DNA from: Spirochaetia bacterium
GTDB taxonomy: Bacteria > Spirochaetota > Spirochaetia > Treponematales > Breznakiellaceae
Direction: 5' to 3'
DNA: 10,978 bases
NCBI GenBank assembly: GCA_025997675.1
Contig: BNUX01000091.1
Span: forward strand, 1-10,978
In this document: positions 6,347 through 10,978 of the stretch, piece by piece
Numbering within the stretch: position 1 is the stretch's first letter
Layout: each line of letters starts with the position of its first letter
The notes under the pieces: model-generated
Seen by the model: only the letters and a program-made list of their open reading frames with translations
What the model was told of the DNA's origin: nothing
Databases searched by the model: none
Made by a program: the position numbers and the translations under genes

Positions 6347-6697
6347 ATGTCTGACGAACAGCAATATACCGAAAATGAACGGCCCGCTCCCGCTGCGGGA
6401 AATTACGGCGGAAACCGGTCGGATCGGGGGGACGTCCCCCCGGATGGCCGGGACGGTGATGACCGGGGTGGCCGGGGCAAGGGCAAGGTCTTTTTTAAGA
6501 AAAAGGTCTGCAAATTTTGTACCCAGAAACTCAGGATAGACTATAAGGATGCGGATGTACTGCGCCGGTTTATCACCGAACGGGGTAAAATATTGCCCCG
6601 CCGCATTACCGGCACCTGCGCCAAACATCAGCGGGCTCTTGCCCTGTCGATTAAGCGTGCGCGGATTATTGCCCTGCTGCCCTTTGTGGCTGACTGA
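6347..6697 (+). CDS. rpsR: 30S ribosomal protein bS18 with long N-terminal extension
   Basis: Partner of bS6 on the small-subunit platform. The bS18 core begins near residue 48 ([11 protein letters not shown]) and includes [21 protein letters not shown] and the basic [12 protein letters not shown] end. C55, C58, C91 and H94 form the zinc-ribbon-like set of the cysteine-containing (C+) form, so the protein probably binds zinc. At 116 residues it is about 40 longer than typical bS18 because of an N-terminal extension (1-46) rich in G, D, R, P and N with no evident fold. GGAG lies ahead of the ATG. Part of the extension is coded by an 18-bp palindrome (6425-6442). The stop codon TGA is embedded in a hairpin. 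Confidence 0.94.
   Translation: MSDEQQYTENERPAPAAGNYGGNRSDRGDVPPDGRDGDDRGGRGKGKVFFKKKVCKFCTQKLRIDYKDADVLRRFITERGKILPRRITGTCAKHQRALALSIKRARIIALLPFVAD
6425..6442. repeat. Perfect 18-bp palindrome CGGGGGGACGTCCCCCCG inside rpsR
   Basis: Seven G/C pairs enclose ACGT, within codons of the disordered N-terminal extension of bS18. In RNA it would form a very stable hairpin about 80 nt into the reading frame. It could slow ribosomes or transcription, or may reflect the repetitive Gly/Asp/Pro codons. Confidence 0.6.
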
Positions 6698-6711
6698 CCG
6701 CAGTAGCGGTC
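6696..6711 (+). promoter_or_regulatory. Hairpin GACCGC-AGTA-GCGGTC at the rpsR stop
   Basis: A perfect six-pair stem with a four-base loop, overlapping the TGA of rpsR. It is followed by TTATCGG and not by a run of T, so it is not a standard Rho-independent terminator. It may be a processing or mRNA-stability element that separates the upstream genes from rplI, which has a 89-bp leader with its own AAGGAG (6773-6778). No gene lies in that gap. Confidence 0.5.
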
Positions 6712-6786
6712 TTATCGGATAACGGGCCATCCTCTACTCCGGGGAAGCGTCCGTTTCACTTTGGTTTTTTGAAAGGAGCTTGTGTT

Positions 6787-7389
6787 ATGAAGGTTATTCT
6801 CAATAAAGATTTATCACCCCTGGGTGAAGAAGGGGACGTGAAGGAGGTAGCCAAGGGCTATGCCCGGAACTATCTCTTTCCCCGGGGCATTGCCCTGCCG
6901 TATACGGAAAGAACCGTTGCCTTGTTTGAGTCCCGGAAAGGGGACATTGAGGCGCGGAAGGAAGAGAAACGTAAGGATGCCCTGGGGCTCAAGGAAAAAC
7001 TTGAGGGTCTTGCCCTGGTTATTCTCATGCCGGCGGGGCCCAATGGGAAACTGTACGGCGCCGTTACCAGCCAAACCGTGGCGGATGAACTGACCAAGCA
7101 GGGCTTCCAAATTGAGCGGAAGCGGGTTGAACTTCCCGGTAACAGCTTTAAAAGCGTGGGCAAATACAAGGTAACGGTTAAGTTATACGAAAGCGCCGCC
7201 GCCGAGCTGACCATCACCGTGGAAGGACAGCCGCTAAAGGCTGAAACCCACTCCGCGCCTGTCCGTGGCGGCGGCCGCCGAAGAAGGGACGCGGAAACCG
7301 GGCCGGCGGAAGCTAACCGGGAGGGGACTCCGGCGGAAAGCGCCGTTCCCGCCGCCGATGCTCAGGAAGTACCTGATCAGAAAGCGTAA
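6787..7389 (+). CDS. rplI: 50S ribosomal protein bL9 with C-terminal extension
   Basis: bL9 binds 23S rRNA domain V at the base of the L1 stalk and helps keep the reading frame. The N-terminal domain MKVILNKDLSPLGEEGDVKE with GYARNYLFPRGIA (24-36) is canonical. A connecting charged helix (about 41-76) and the C-terminal domain with KLYGAVTSQTVADEL (88-102) and GKYKVTVKLY follow. At 200 residues it exceeds the usual 150: residues 152-200 add a tail rich in A, G, R, E and P with an RRRR patch, likely disordered. ATG 6787 is chosen because it gives the family N-terminus and lies eight bases after AAGGAG; an in-frame ATG at 6769 precedes that site and is rejected. dnaB starts five bases after its stop. 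Confidence 0.94.
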   Translation: MKVILNKDLSPLGEEGDVKEVAKGYARNYLFPRGIALPYTERTVALFESRKGDIEARKEEKRKDALGLKEKLEGLALVILMPAGPNGKLYGAVTSQTVADELTKQGFQIERKRVELPGNSFKSVGKYKVTVKLYESAAAELTITVEGQPLKAETHSAPVRGGGRRRRDAETGPAEANREGTPAESAVPAADAQEVPDQKA

Positions 7390-7394
7390 GATTC

Positions 7395-8774
7395 ATGGAT
7401 CCCCAGACGCAGAACGATCCGGGTCTAAGGGACCGGGGTCCCCGCCTTCCTCCCCATAATGACGAGGCGGAACAGGCCTCTCTGGGGGCCATGCTGCTTG
7501 ATGCGGATGCGGTGACCACGGTTAGCCAGTATCTCCGGCCCGATGATTTTTATTCAAACGCTAACCGCCGGGTCTATTCGGCCATCCTTAGTCTTGATGG
7601 TGAAGGGCGGAAGGCGGATATCATCACCGTTACCGAGGAGCTGCGTAAGGCGGGGGAGTTGGATCTGTCCGGCGGGCCTTCCTATGTGGCCTCCCTTACC
7701 AATGTGGTCCCCTCCAGCGCCAACGTCGATTACTACGCCAAGATTGTGCAGGATTGCTCCCTGCGCCGGTCCCTTATCCGGGTTTCGGGGGAGGTAAACG
7801 CCAAGTCCTTTGACGAATCCCTGGAGTCCCGGATACTACTGGAGGAAACCCAGCAGAAGTTTTTTGACCTGACCACCGACCGGAATACCCTGCGCTTTAA
7901 AAGCATCAAGGAGATTGTCCTTCCGGCTATTGATGCCATACAGGAGATTTGCCGTAACAAGGGTACCTACACAGGGGTACCTACGGGTTTTGAGGAGCTT
8001 GATGTCATGACATCGGGGTTCCAGCCGGCGGAGCTTATCATCATCGGGGCACGGCCTTCGGTGGGGAAGACCGCCCTGGCCCTGACCATGGCGGCCAATA
8101 TGGCCATAAACAATAAGGTCCGGAGAATCCCCACCGCTTTTTTCACCCTGGAAATGTCCGACATGGCCCTGATGCAGCGGCTTATCTCCAGCGAGGCGAA
8201 TATTGAGTCCAATAAGATCCGTTCAGGGATTTTAACATCCCGCGATTTTACCAGCCTTGGGGACGCTGCGGGGAGAATGTACGAAGCGCCTCTCTATATT
8301 GTGGATATGCCGAACATGAAGCTCCTGGACCTGCGGGCTCAGGCCAGACGGCTGCGGGCGCAGCAGAAGGTGGAGATCATCTTCGTCGACTATCTTACTT
8401 TGATAAGTTCGGATAATTACCATCTTCCGAGGCACGAGCAGATTGCCGAGATTTCCCGGTCCTTGAAAAGTTTGGCCCGGGAGCTTAATATCCCTATCGT
8501 GGCCCTTTCCCAGGTACGCCGGGATGCGGAGGGGAAGCGGCCCAACCTTTCGGATATCCGGGAGTCCGGGTCTATTGAACAGGATGCGGATGTGGTAATG
8601 TTTCTGCACCGGGAACGGGAATTTGATAAAAAAGATTCCGGCCGGGAAAATTCGGATAAACCTAATACGGAGCTGATTGTGGCAAAACAGCGGAACGGGC
8701 CGGTGGGAACTGTAGGAATTCAGTTTCTTCCCCAGTATACAAAATTTGCGTCCTTCACCAGGAAACAGCAATAG
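7395..8774 (+). CDS. dnaB: Replicative DNA helicase DnaB
   Basis: A hexameric 5'-3' helicase that unwinds DNA at the replication fork with DnaG primase and the clamp loader. The 459 residues contain the N-terminal helical domain (about 20-120, starting PHNDEAEQASLGAMLLD) and the RecA-like domain (about 170-455). The latter has Walker A GARPSVGKT (218-226), the catalytic glutamate in FTLEMS (E253), Walker B IIFVDYL (328-334), the sensor LSQVRR (371-376), SDIRESGSIEQDADVV (386-401) and the KQRNGPVGT arginine-finger segment (431-439). No intein or insertion is present. The ribosome site is weak, so it may be translated by coupling to rplI. As the fifth gene of the operon it ties fork progression to ribosomal-protein supply, as in other treponemes. 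Confidence 0.96.
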   Translation: MDPQTQNDPGLRDRGPRLPPHNDEAEQASLGAMLLDADAVTTVSQYLRPDDFYSNANRRVYSAILSLDGEGRKADIITVTEELRKAGELDLSGGPSYVASLTNVVPSSANVDYYAKIVQDCSLRRSLIRVSGEVNAKSFDESLESRILLEETQQKFFDLTTDRNTLRFKSIKEIVLPAIDAIQEICRNKGTYTGVPTGFEELDVMTSGFQPAELIIIGARPSVGKTALALTMAANMAINNKVRRIPTAFFTLEMSDMALMQRLISSEANIESNKIRSGILTSRDFTSLGDAAGRMYEAPLYIVDMPNMKLLDLRAQARRLRAQQKVEIIFVDYLTLISSDNYHLPRHEQIAEISRSLKSLARELNIPIVALSQVRRDAEGKRPNLSDIRESGSIEQDADVVMFLHREREFDKKDSGRENSDKPNTELIVAKQRNGPVGTVGIQFLPQYTKFASFTRKQQ

Positions 8775-8795
8775 TACCATTATAAAGGAGGGCAT

Positions 8796-9092
8796 ATGGC
8801 CTTTATTGATAATTACAATTTGGAACATGTGGTAAACGAAGCGGAGCGTCTGGTCCATGAAGAGCTGGGCCTGCAGCTTGAATCATATCAGGGAACAATC
8901 TGCCTCTGTAACGATTGTGTGGCGGATATGGCCGCCATGGCCTTAAACACGGTGAGGCCCCTGTACCGGTATACCCTGCTGGGTACCCTCTGGGCATCCA
9001 GCGCCCGCTCTGATGCGGCCTACGATGCAAGCGTCCGGGAAGCGGTATCCCAAGCTATAGAAAAAATACGGCAAAACCCTTCCCACGATTAG
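8796..9092 (+). CDS. ComFB-family protein
   Basis: 98 residues matching the ComFB (late competence development) family: an N-terminal helix with NLEHVVNEAERLVHEEL, a cysteine segment ICLCNDC (C36, C38, C41), then ADMAAMALNTVRPLYRYTLLG (43-63), which fits the family pattern of D-I-A-A-L-A-L-N followed by P-x-Y. ComFB was named from a Bacillus competence operon, but homologues are widespread in non-competent bacteria, and some in cyanobacteria have been reported to bind cyclic dinucleotides. The short CxCxxC may hold a metal or be structural. It has a strong AAAGGAGGG, lies 21 bp after dnaB on the same strand, and is followed by hairpins, so it is probably the last gene of the operon. Function in this organism is unknown. 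Confidence 0.8.
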   Translation: MAFIDNYNLEHVVNEAERLVHEELGLQLESYQGTICLCNDCVADMAAMALNTVRPLYRYTLLGTLWASSARSDAAYDASVREAVSQAIEKIRQNPSHD

Positions 9093-9133
9093 GGCCTTAC
9101 GGCCCCCAATAAGCCCGCCGTAAATCGGCTTTT
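9092..9133 (+). terminator. Tandem hairpins closing the rpsF-comFB operon
   Basis: GGGCC-TTAC-GGCCC (9092-9105) starts in the comFB stop codon. It is followed by AAGCC (9111-9115) pairing with GGCTT (9127-9131), then TTC. The second stem with its short T run resembles a weak Rho-independent terminator. No gene is seen between here and 9225. Confidence 0.5.
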
Positions 9134-9224
9134 CAGGGGCGCTTTCATCAAGCGGTTGCGTAGAGTGTTGAAATTTGATCCGCAGTAAAATTGTGGGCGT
9201 AATGTACTTGGCTTTTCCTATTTT

Positions 9225-9515
9225 TCATTGGGCGACATATATCATATCCTTTTGAGCACGGTATAAAACTATGGGATTTGCATATTTTTTGATCATTATG
9301 TCAACGCTTTTTTCTGTTAATTTCTCCAGATCGTTTTTTAATCCTACCAGTGTCGCAATATTATAATTTTCTTTATCTACAAAAAAATCAATGTCATTGG
9401 CTTTTTCCCCGCGGGCAAATGAGCCAAATATGCCTATCTTTTCAAGGTTATATTTTTTGAGCAAATTTTCATTCTTTATAGCCGTTTCCAAGGCATTAAC
9501 AGTGTCTATACTCAT
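9225..9515 (-). CDS. MNT-type nucleotidyltransferase domain protein (orphan HEPN/MNT partner?)
   Basis: 96 residues of the minimal nucleotidyltransferase (DNA polymerase beta-like) fold: IGIFGSFARGE (27-37), the metal-binding pair in NDIDFFVD (D41, D43) and the third acidic residue in SVDIMI (D72). All three catalytic acids are kept, so it is probably an active nucleotidyltransferase. Proteins of this size act as MntA antitoxins that AMPylate a HEPN toxin encoded next door. Here the upstream side is an IS remnant and the downstream side is the comFB terminator, so no HEPN gene is visible. The start at 9515 gives the family N-terminus and sits directly behind a promoter. The frame continues upstream to ATG 9566 or, inside the IS terminal repeat, ATG 9587, adding atypical residues. 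AT-rich, unlike the core genes. Confidence 0.75.
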   Translation of the reverse strand: MSIDTVNALETAIKNENLLKKYNLEKIGIFGSFARGEKANDIDFFVDKENYNIATLVGLKNDLEKLTEKSVDIMIKKYANPIVLYRAQKDMIYVAQ

Positions 9516-9521
9516 AACTTT

Positions 9522-9550
9522 ATTATAATCTATATTGTAATTATATTCAA
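9522..9550 (-). promoter_or_regulatory. Candidate promoter of the MNT gene, possibly leaderless
   Basis: On the minus strand TTGAAT (9550-9545), a 17-bp spacer and TATAAT (9527-9522). The expected transcription start falls at about 9515, on the ATG itself, and no Shine-Dalgarno site is present. In AT-rich DNA such hexamers can arise by chance. Confidence 0.4.
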
Positions 9551-9574
9551 GCGTATATTTTTTCATACAGTTTG

Positions 9575-10134
9575 GGGGGTATTTCATATAACGTATGTTG
9601 AGTTTGCTGAAAAACCCCTTTTTAGGTCAACATCTTCCTCCCTGTTTTTTTCTCATAACACTATTACTACTATATTTTCATTGAATTTACAATTTTTGTA
9701 TAAATAGCCCCCGATTCATTCTTTTATACCGCATTTTTCGCCCTCTCTGCTCTACAACATTTTCCTATGTTGTGTACGATACATTTACTATCATATGGAC
9801 TTCACACATTCGGGCTATCTTTCTTGAGGTTATTATTCCCAACGAATAGCAATAGATGATTATTTTGAGTAATACCCGCGGTTCTATTGCACTCGCCCCG
9901 GTCTCATCGTTCTTATACCGCTGGTCAAATATGCTTAAATCCAGCTTTTTGTCGATCAATTCGTTTAAGGTATACTCAAATGTACCAGGAATAAGCTGCT
10001 TTTGCAGATCCACCGTGAGAAATAGGCCCTGACTTTTATCAACGTATTTGTATCTTGCCATAATTCCGCATTATATTATGATACTATTACTGCGTCAATA
10101 CTTTTTCAGCAGCTTGGTTATGTGCAGTACCGCC
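9575..10134 (-). mobile_element. Internally deleted IS1182-family element (about 560 bp)
   Basis: The right terminal repeat reads inward on the plus strand from GGGGGTATTTCATATAACGT (9575 on). It matches 33 of 40 bases with the left end of the second element (10803-10842). The left terminal repeat of this copy is at 10134-10116, reading GGCGGTACTGCACATAAC on the minus strand, followed by a gapped match to the same inner sequence. Between them lie only the first 90 or so codons of the transposase and about 150 bp without the DDE domain. An intact element of this family is about 1.5-2 kb. It cannot move itself but keeps both ends, so it may be moved by a full-length copy. No clear target duplication is seen (TTTG on one side, GTAC on the other). 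Confidence 0.75.
9765..10061 (-). pseudogene. IS1182-family transposase, N-terminal fragment
   Basis: 98 residues. The first 90 are the family N-terminus: QGLFLTVDLQKQLIPGTFEY (11-30), then TLNELIDKKLDLSIFDQRYKNDETGA and EPRVLLKIIIYCYSLGIITSRKIARMCE. After HMI (residue 91) the homology stops and a foreign tail VNVSYTT ends at a stop, so about 400 residues including the whole DDE catalytic domain are missing. It is homologous to the partial transposase at 10887 on the other strand (shared VDLxKQLxPGTFE). The truncated product could at most bind DNA. Downstream in the element, other frames carry several stops. Confidence 0.8.
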
Positions 10135-10139
10135 GTACT

Positions 10140-10448
10140 TTATTTTATTTTTCCATCTATTATTTTTTTATATAATATTTCTTCCAAATTTCTTCTTCCA
10201 TCAATTATTGATACTATATTTATAGTTTTGTTTTCTATTTTATAATATATTACCCAATGTTCTATAAGTATTTGTAAATAATCATTTACACCAATATCTT
10301 TCAATATTTGTACTGGCTTGCCAATGCCAGGCATGTCTTTTAATTTTTTAATTTGCATATTTATTTTGATATACGTTTTTCGTGCAATATTTACTCCTTC
10401 GAGTAATTCTTCTCCGGCGTCTTTCGACCAGGTAATTTTATGTTTCAC
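10140..10448 (-). CDS. ParE/RelE-superfamily toxin of a type II toxin-antitoxin pair
   Basis: 102 residues with the superfamily layout: an N-terminal strand HKITWSKDA, two helices (about 10-40) with IKKLKDMPGIGKP (33-45), then strands DYLQILIEHWVIYYKI (56-71) and INIVSIIDGRRNLEEIL (76-92). The RR pair in strand 4 (R85, R86) is in the place of the basic residues of ParE/RelE toxins. By family it either poisons gyrase (ParE type) or cleaves mRNA on the ribosome (RelE type); sequence does not decide. It starts with GTG at 10448 immediately after the antitoxin TAA, so translation is coupled. Its stop lies five bases from the end of the IS remnant, and the extra lysine-rich end (KKIIDGKIK) may have been altered by that insertion. 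Confidence 0.78.
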   Translation of the reverse strand: MKHKITWSKDAGEELLEGVNIARKTYIKINMQIKKLKDMPGIGKPVQILKDIGVNDYLQILIEHWVIYYKIENKTINIVSIIDGRRNLEEILYKKIIDGKIK

Positions 10449-10724
10449 TTATTTGCCTAATATTGCTTCAACTTTTTTATCCATTTCTTCTTCAGAAAAT
10501 GTTCTTCCATTTTTTATATCATCTTCTCCAATGGATAATATTTTAAGCAAATTTATTGCATCCATAATATTCTGATAATAACCCACGTTCATTAAAACGG
10601 CCCGTGCTTCCCCATTCTGAGTAATAACCACTGGGTTATTTTTTTGCTCTACTTGCCTCATAATTTCGGCCGTATGAGCCTTTACATAAGAAATTGGCCT
10701 AATATCTTCCACCAAATTTATCAT
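10449..10724 (-). CDS. Phd/YefM-family antitoxin
   Basis: 91 residues. The N-terminal DNA-binding dimer domain shows the family pattern: RPISYVKAHTAEIMRQVEQ (9-27), then NNPVVITQNGEARAVLMNVGYYQNIMD (29-55). The acidic C-terminus with FSEEEMDKKVEAI (76-88) should wrap and neutralise the toxin encoded directly downstream. ATG 10724 is chosen because AAGGTGG lies six bases upstream; the longer in-frame start at 10754 would reach past the -10 of the promoter. The antitoxin first, toxin second order is standard, and the protein is expected to repress its own promoter at 10745-10773. Confidence 0.85.
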   Translation of the reverse strand: MINLVEDIRPISYVKAHTAEIMRQVEQKNNPVVITQNGEARAVLMNVGYYQNIMDAINLLKILSIGEDDIKNGRTFSEEEMDKKVEAILGK

Positions 10725-10744
10725 ACAATACCACCTTACCTTAT

Positions 10745-10773
10745 ATAGTACCATATTTCGCTGATTTTGTCAA
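10745..10773 (-). promoter_or_regulatory. Promoter of the toxin-antitoxin operon
   Basis: On the minus strand TTGACA (10773-10768), exactly 17 bp, and TACTAT (10750-10745). This is a near-consensus sigma70-type promoter placed about 20 bp before the antitoxin ATG with its AAGGTGG ribosome site between. Confidence 0.7.
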
Positions 10774-10797
10774 TATATAATGTTAAATTTTGACAAA
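10766..10797. promoter_or_regulatory. Inverted repeat TTTGTCAA ... TTGACAAA, candidate antitoxin operator
   Basis: Perfect 8-bp arms (10766-10773 and 10790-10797) separated by 16 bp, with the left arm overlapping the -35 of the toxin-antitoxin promoter. This suits autoregulation by a dimeric Phd/YefM protein. The right arm also supplies a TTGACA on the plus strand, 17 bp before CATATA, which would point transcription into the neighbouring IS. Confidence 0.4.
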
Positions 10798-10802
10798 TTT
10801 TA

Positions 10803-10978
10803 GGCGGCATTGCATATAGCGTATGTTGAGATTGTAGAAAAAGCATCTGTAAAAGCATAAGGAAAGTATGATACAATAGCCGAATAATGGCAGTATACAA
10901 AAGCACCCATAAAGGGCAAGGAACGTTATTCGTCAATGTGGACCTCAATAAACAGCTATTACCCGGAACCTTTGAGTT
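10803..10978 (+). mobile_element. Left end of a second IS1182-family element (runs off the window)
   Basis: The terminal repeat begins GGCGGCATTGCATATAGCGT at 10803 and its first 40 bases match the right end of the 9575-10134 element at 33 positions. The transposase start follows 84 bases later, a spacing like that of the other copy (73). The two copies have diverged, so they are related members rather than recent duplicates. The right end is outside the window. Confidence 0.75.
10887..10978 (+). CDS. IS1182-family transposase, 5' part only
   Basis: The first 30 codons, MAVYKSTHKGQGTLFVNVDL then NKQLLPGTFE, align with the fragment at 9765-10061 (MARYKYVDKSQGLFLTVDLQKQLIPGTFEY style). The product would be a DDE transposase. 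The window ends inside the gene, so it cannot be said whether this copy is intact. There is no strong ribosome site next to the ATG; AAGGAAAG lies about 20 bases upstream. Confidence 0.75.
   Translation, partial: MAVYKSTHKGQGTLFVNVDLNKQLLPGTFE

Noticed and set aside
6696..6711. Rho-independent terminator after rpsR
   Set aside because: The stem is perfect but no T run follows, and rplI and dnaB lie immediately downstream on the same strand.
8232..8858. 208-residue minus-strand frame opposite dnaB and comFB
   Set aside because: Dense overlap with dnaB, whose motifs are complete; no family resemblance and no start signal.
9600..9764. C-terminal transposase remnant on the minus strand inside the deleted IS
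   Set aside because: Short open pieces exist, but in-frame stops are frequent and I cannot match them to the transposase C-terminus with confidence.
10048..10245. Small hydrophobic plus-strand frame (65 residues) resembling a membrane peptide
   Set aside because: The hydrophobicity comes from reading AT-rich antisense of the toxin gene and IS end; no ribosome site.
1..10978. tRNA, rRNA, CRISPR array or riboswitch
   Set aside because: No cloverleaf, regularly spaced repeat or known aptamer core was seen on either strand.

Overview
The window looks like the chromosome of a spirochaete, most likely a Treponema of the termite-gut type (T. primitia / T. azotonutricium group). I base this on protein character and gene order only: rpsF-ssb-rpsR-rplI-dnaB diverges from a set coding a small acidic protein, RsmD, a TPR-like protein, a TPR protein and RlmN. 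As I recall it, this matches the arrangement around TP0058-TP0068 of T. pallidum. The genus is an inference; no search was run.

Layout. (1) Positions 1-591 are rearranged, decayed DNA: an inverted repeat of at least 90 bp (1-90 against 484-573) encloses the remains of a MATE-type efflux gene. (2) At 596-1840 (+) lies a class I SAM methyltransferase of the kind found among surface-glycan genes. (3) At 5455-1881 (-) is a compact five-gene set (small acidic protein, rsmD, TPR-like protein, ten-repeat TPR protein, rlmN). Three of its four junctions overlap or nearly touch, so it is probably one transcript. (4) At 5456-5581 is the divergent control region, with a promoter, a palindrome and a structured rpsF leader. 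(5) At 5582-9092 (+) is the replication/ribosome operon rpsF-ssb-rpsR-rplI-dnaB followed by a comFB-like gene, ending in hairpins at 9092-9133. (6) From 9134 to the end is an AT-rich accessory tract. It holds an orphan MNT-type nucleotidyltransferase, a 560-bp internally deleted IS1182-family element (-), a Phd/YefM-ParE toxin-antitoxin pair (-), and the left end of a second IS1182-family element (+) that runs off the window.

How the parts fit. The two divergent core operons share a ribosome and DNA-replication theme: bS6, bS18 and bL9, two rRNA methyltransferases (RsmD for 16S, RlmN for 23S), SSB and the replicative helicase. The accessory tract has base composition and content typical of horizontally acquired stability and mobility genes. 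The toxin-antitoxin pair sits between two IS left ends that face it, and its promoter/operator lies only tens of bases from the second IS.

I see no convincing new defence or metabolic system. The best leads are the inverted-repeat/MATE rearrangement at the left edge, the IS-TA-IS arrangement with its MITE-like IS derivative, the apparently leaderless MNT gene, the comFB gene behind dnaB, and a FliM-like peptide at the C-terminus of the small acidic protein. There are no tRNA, rRNA or CRISPR arrays.
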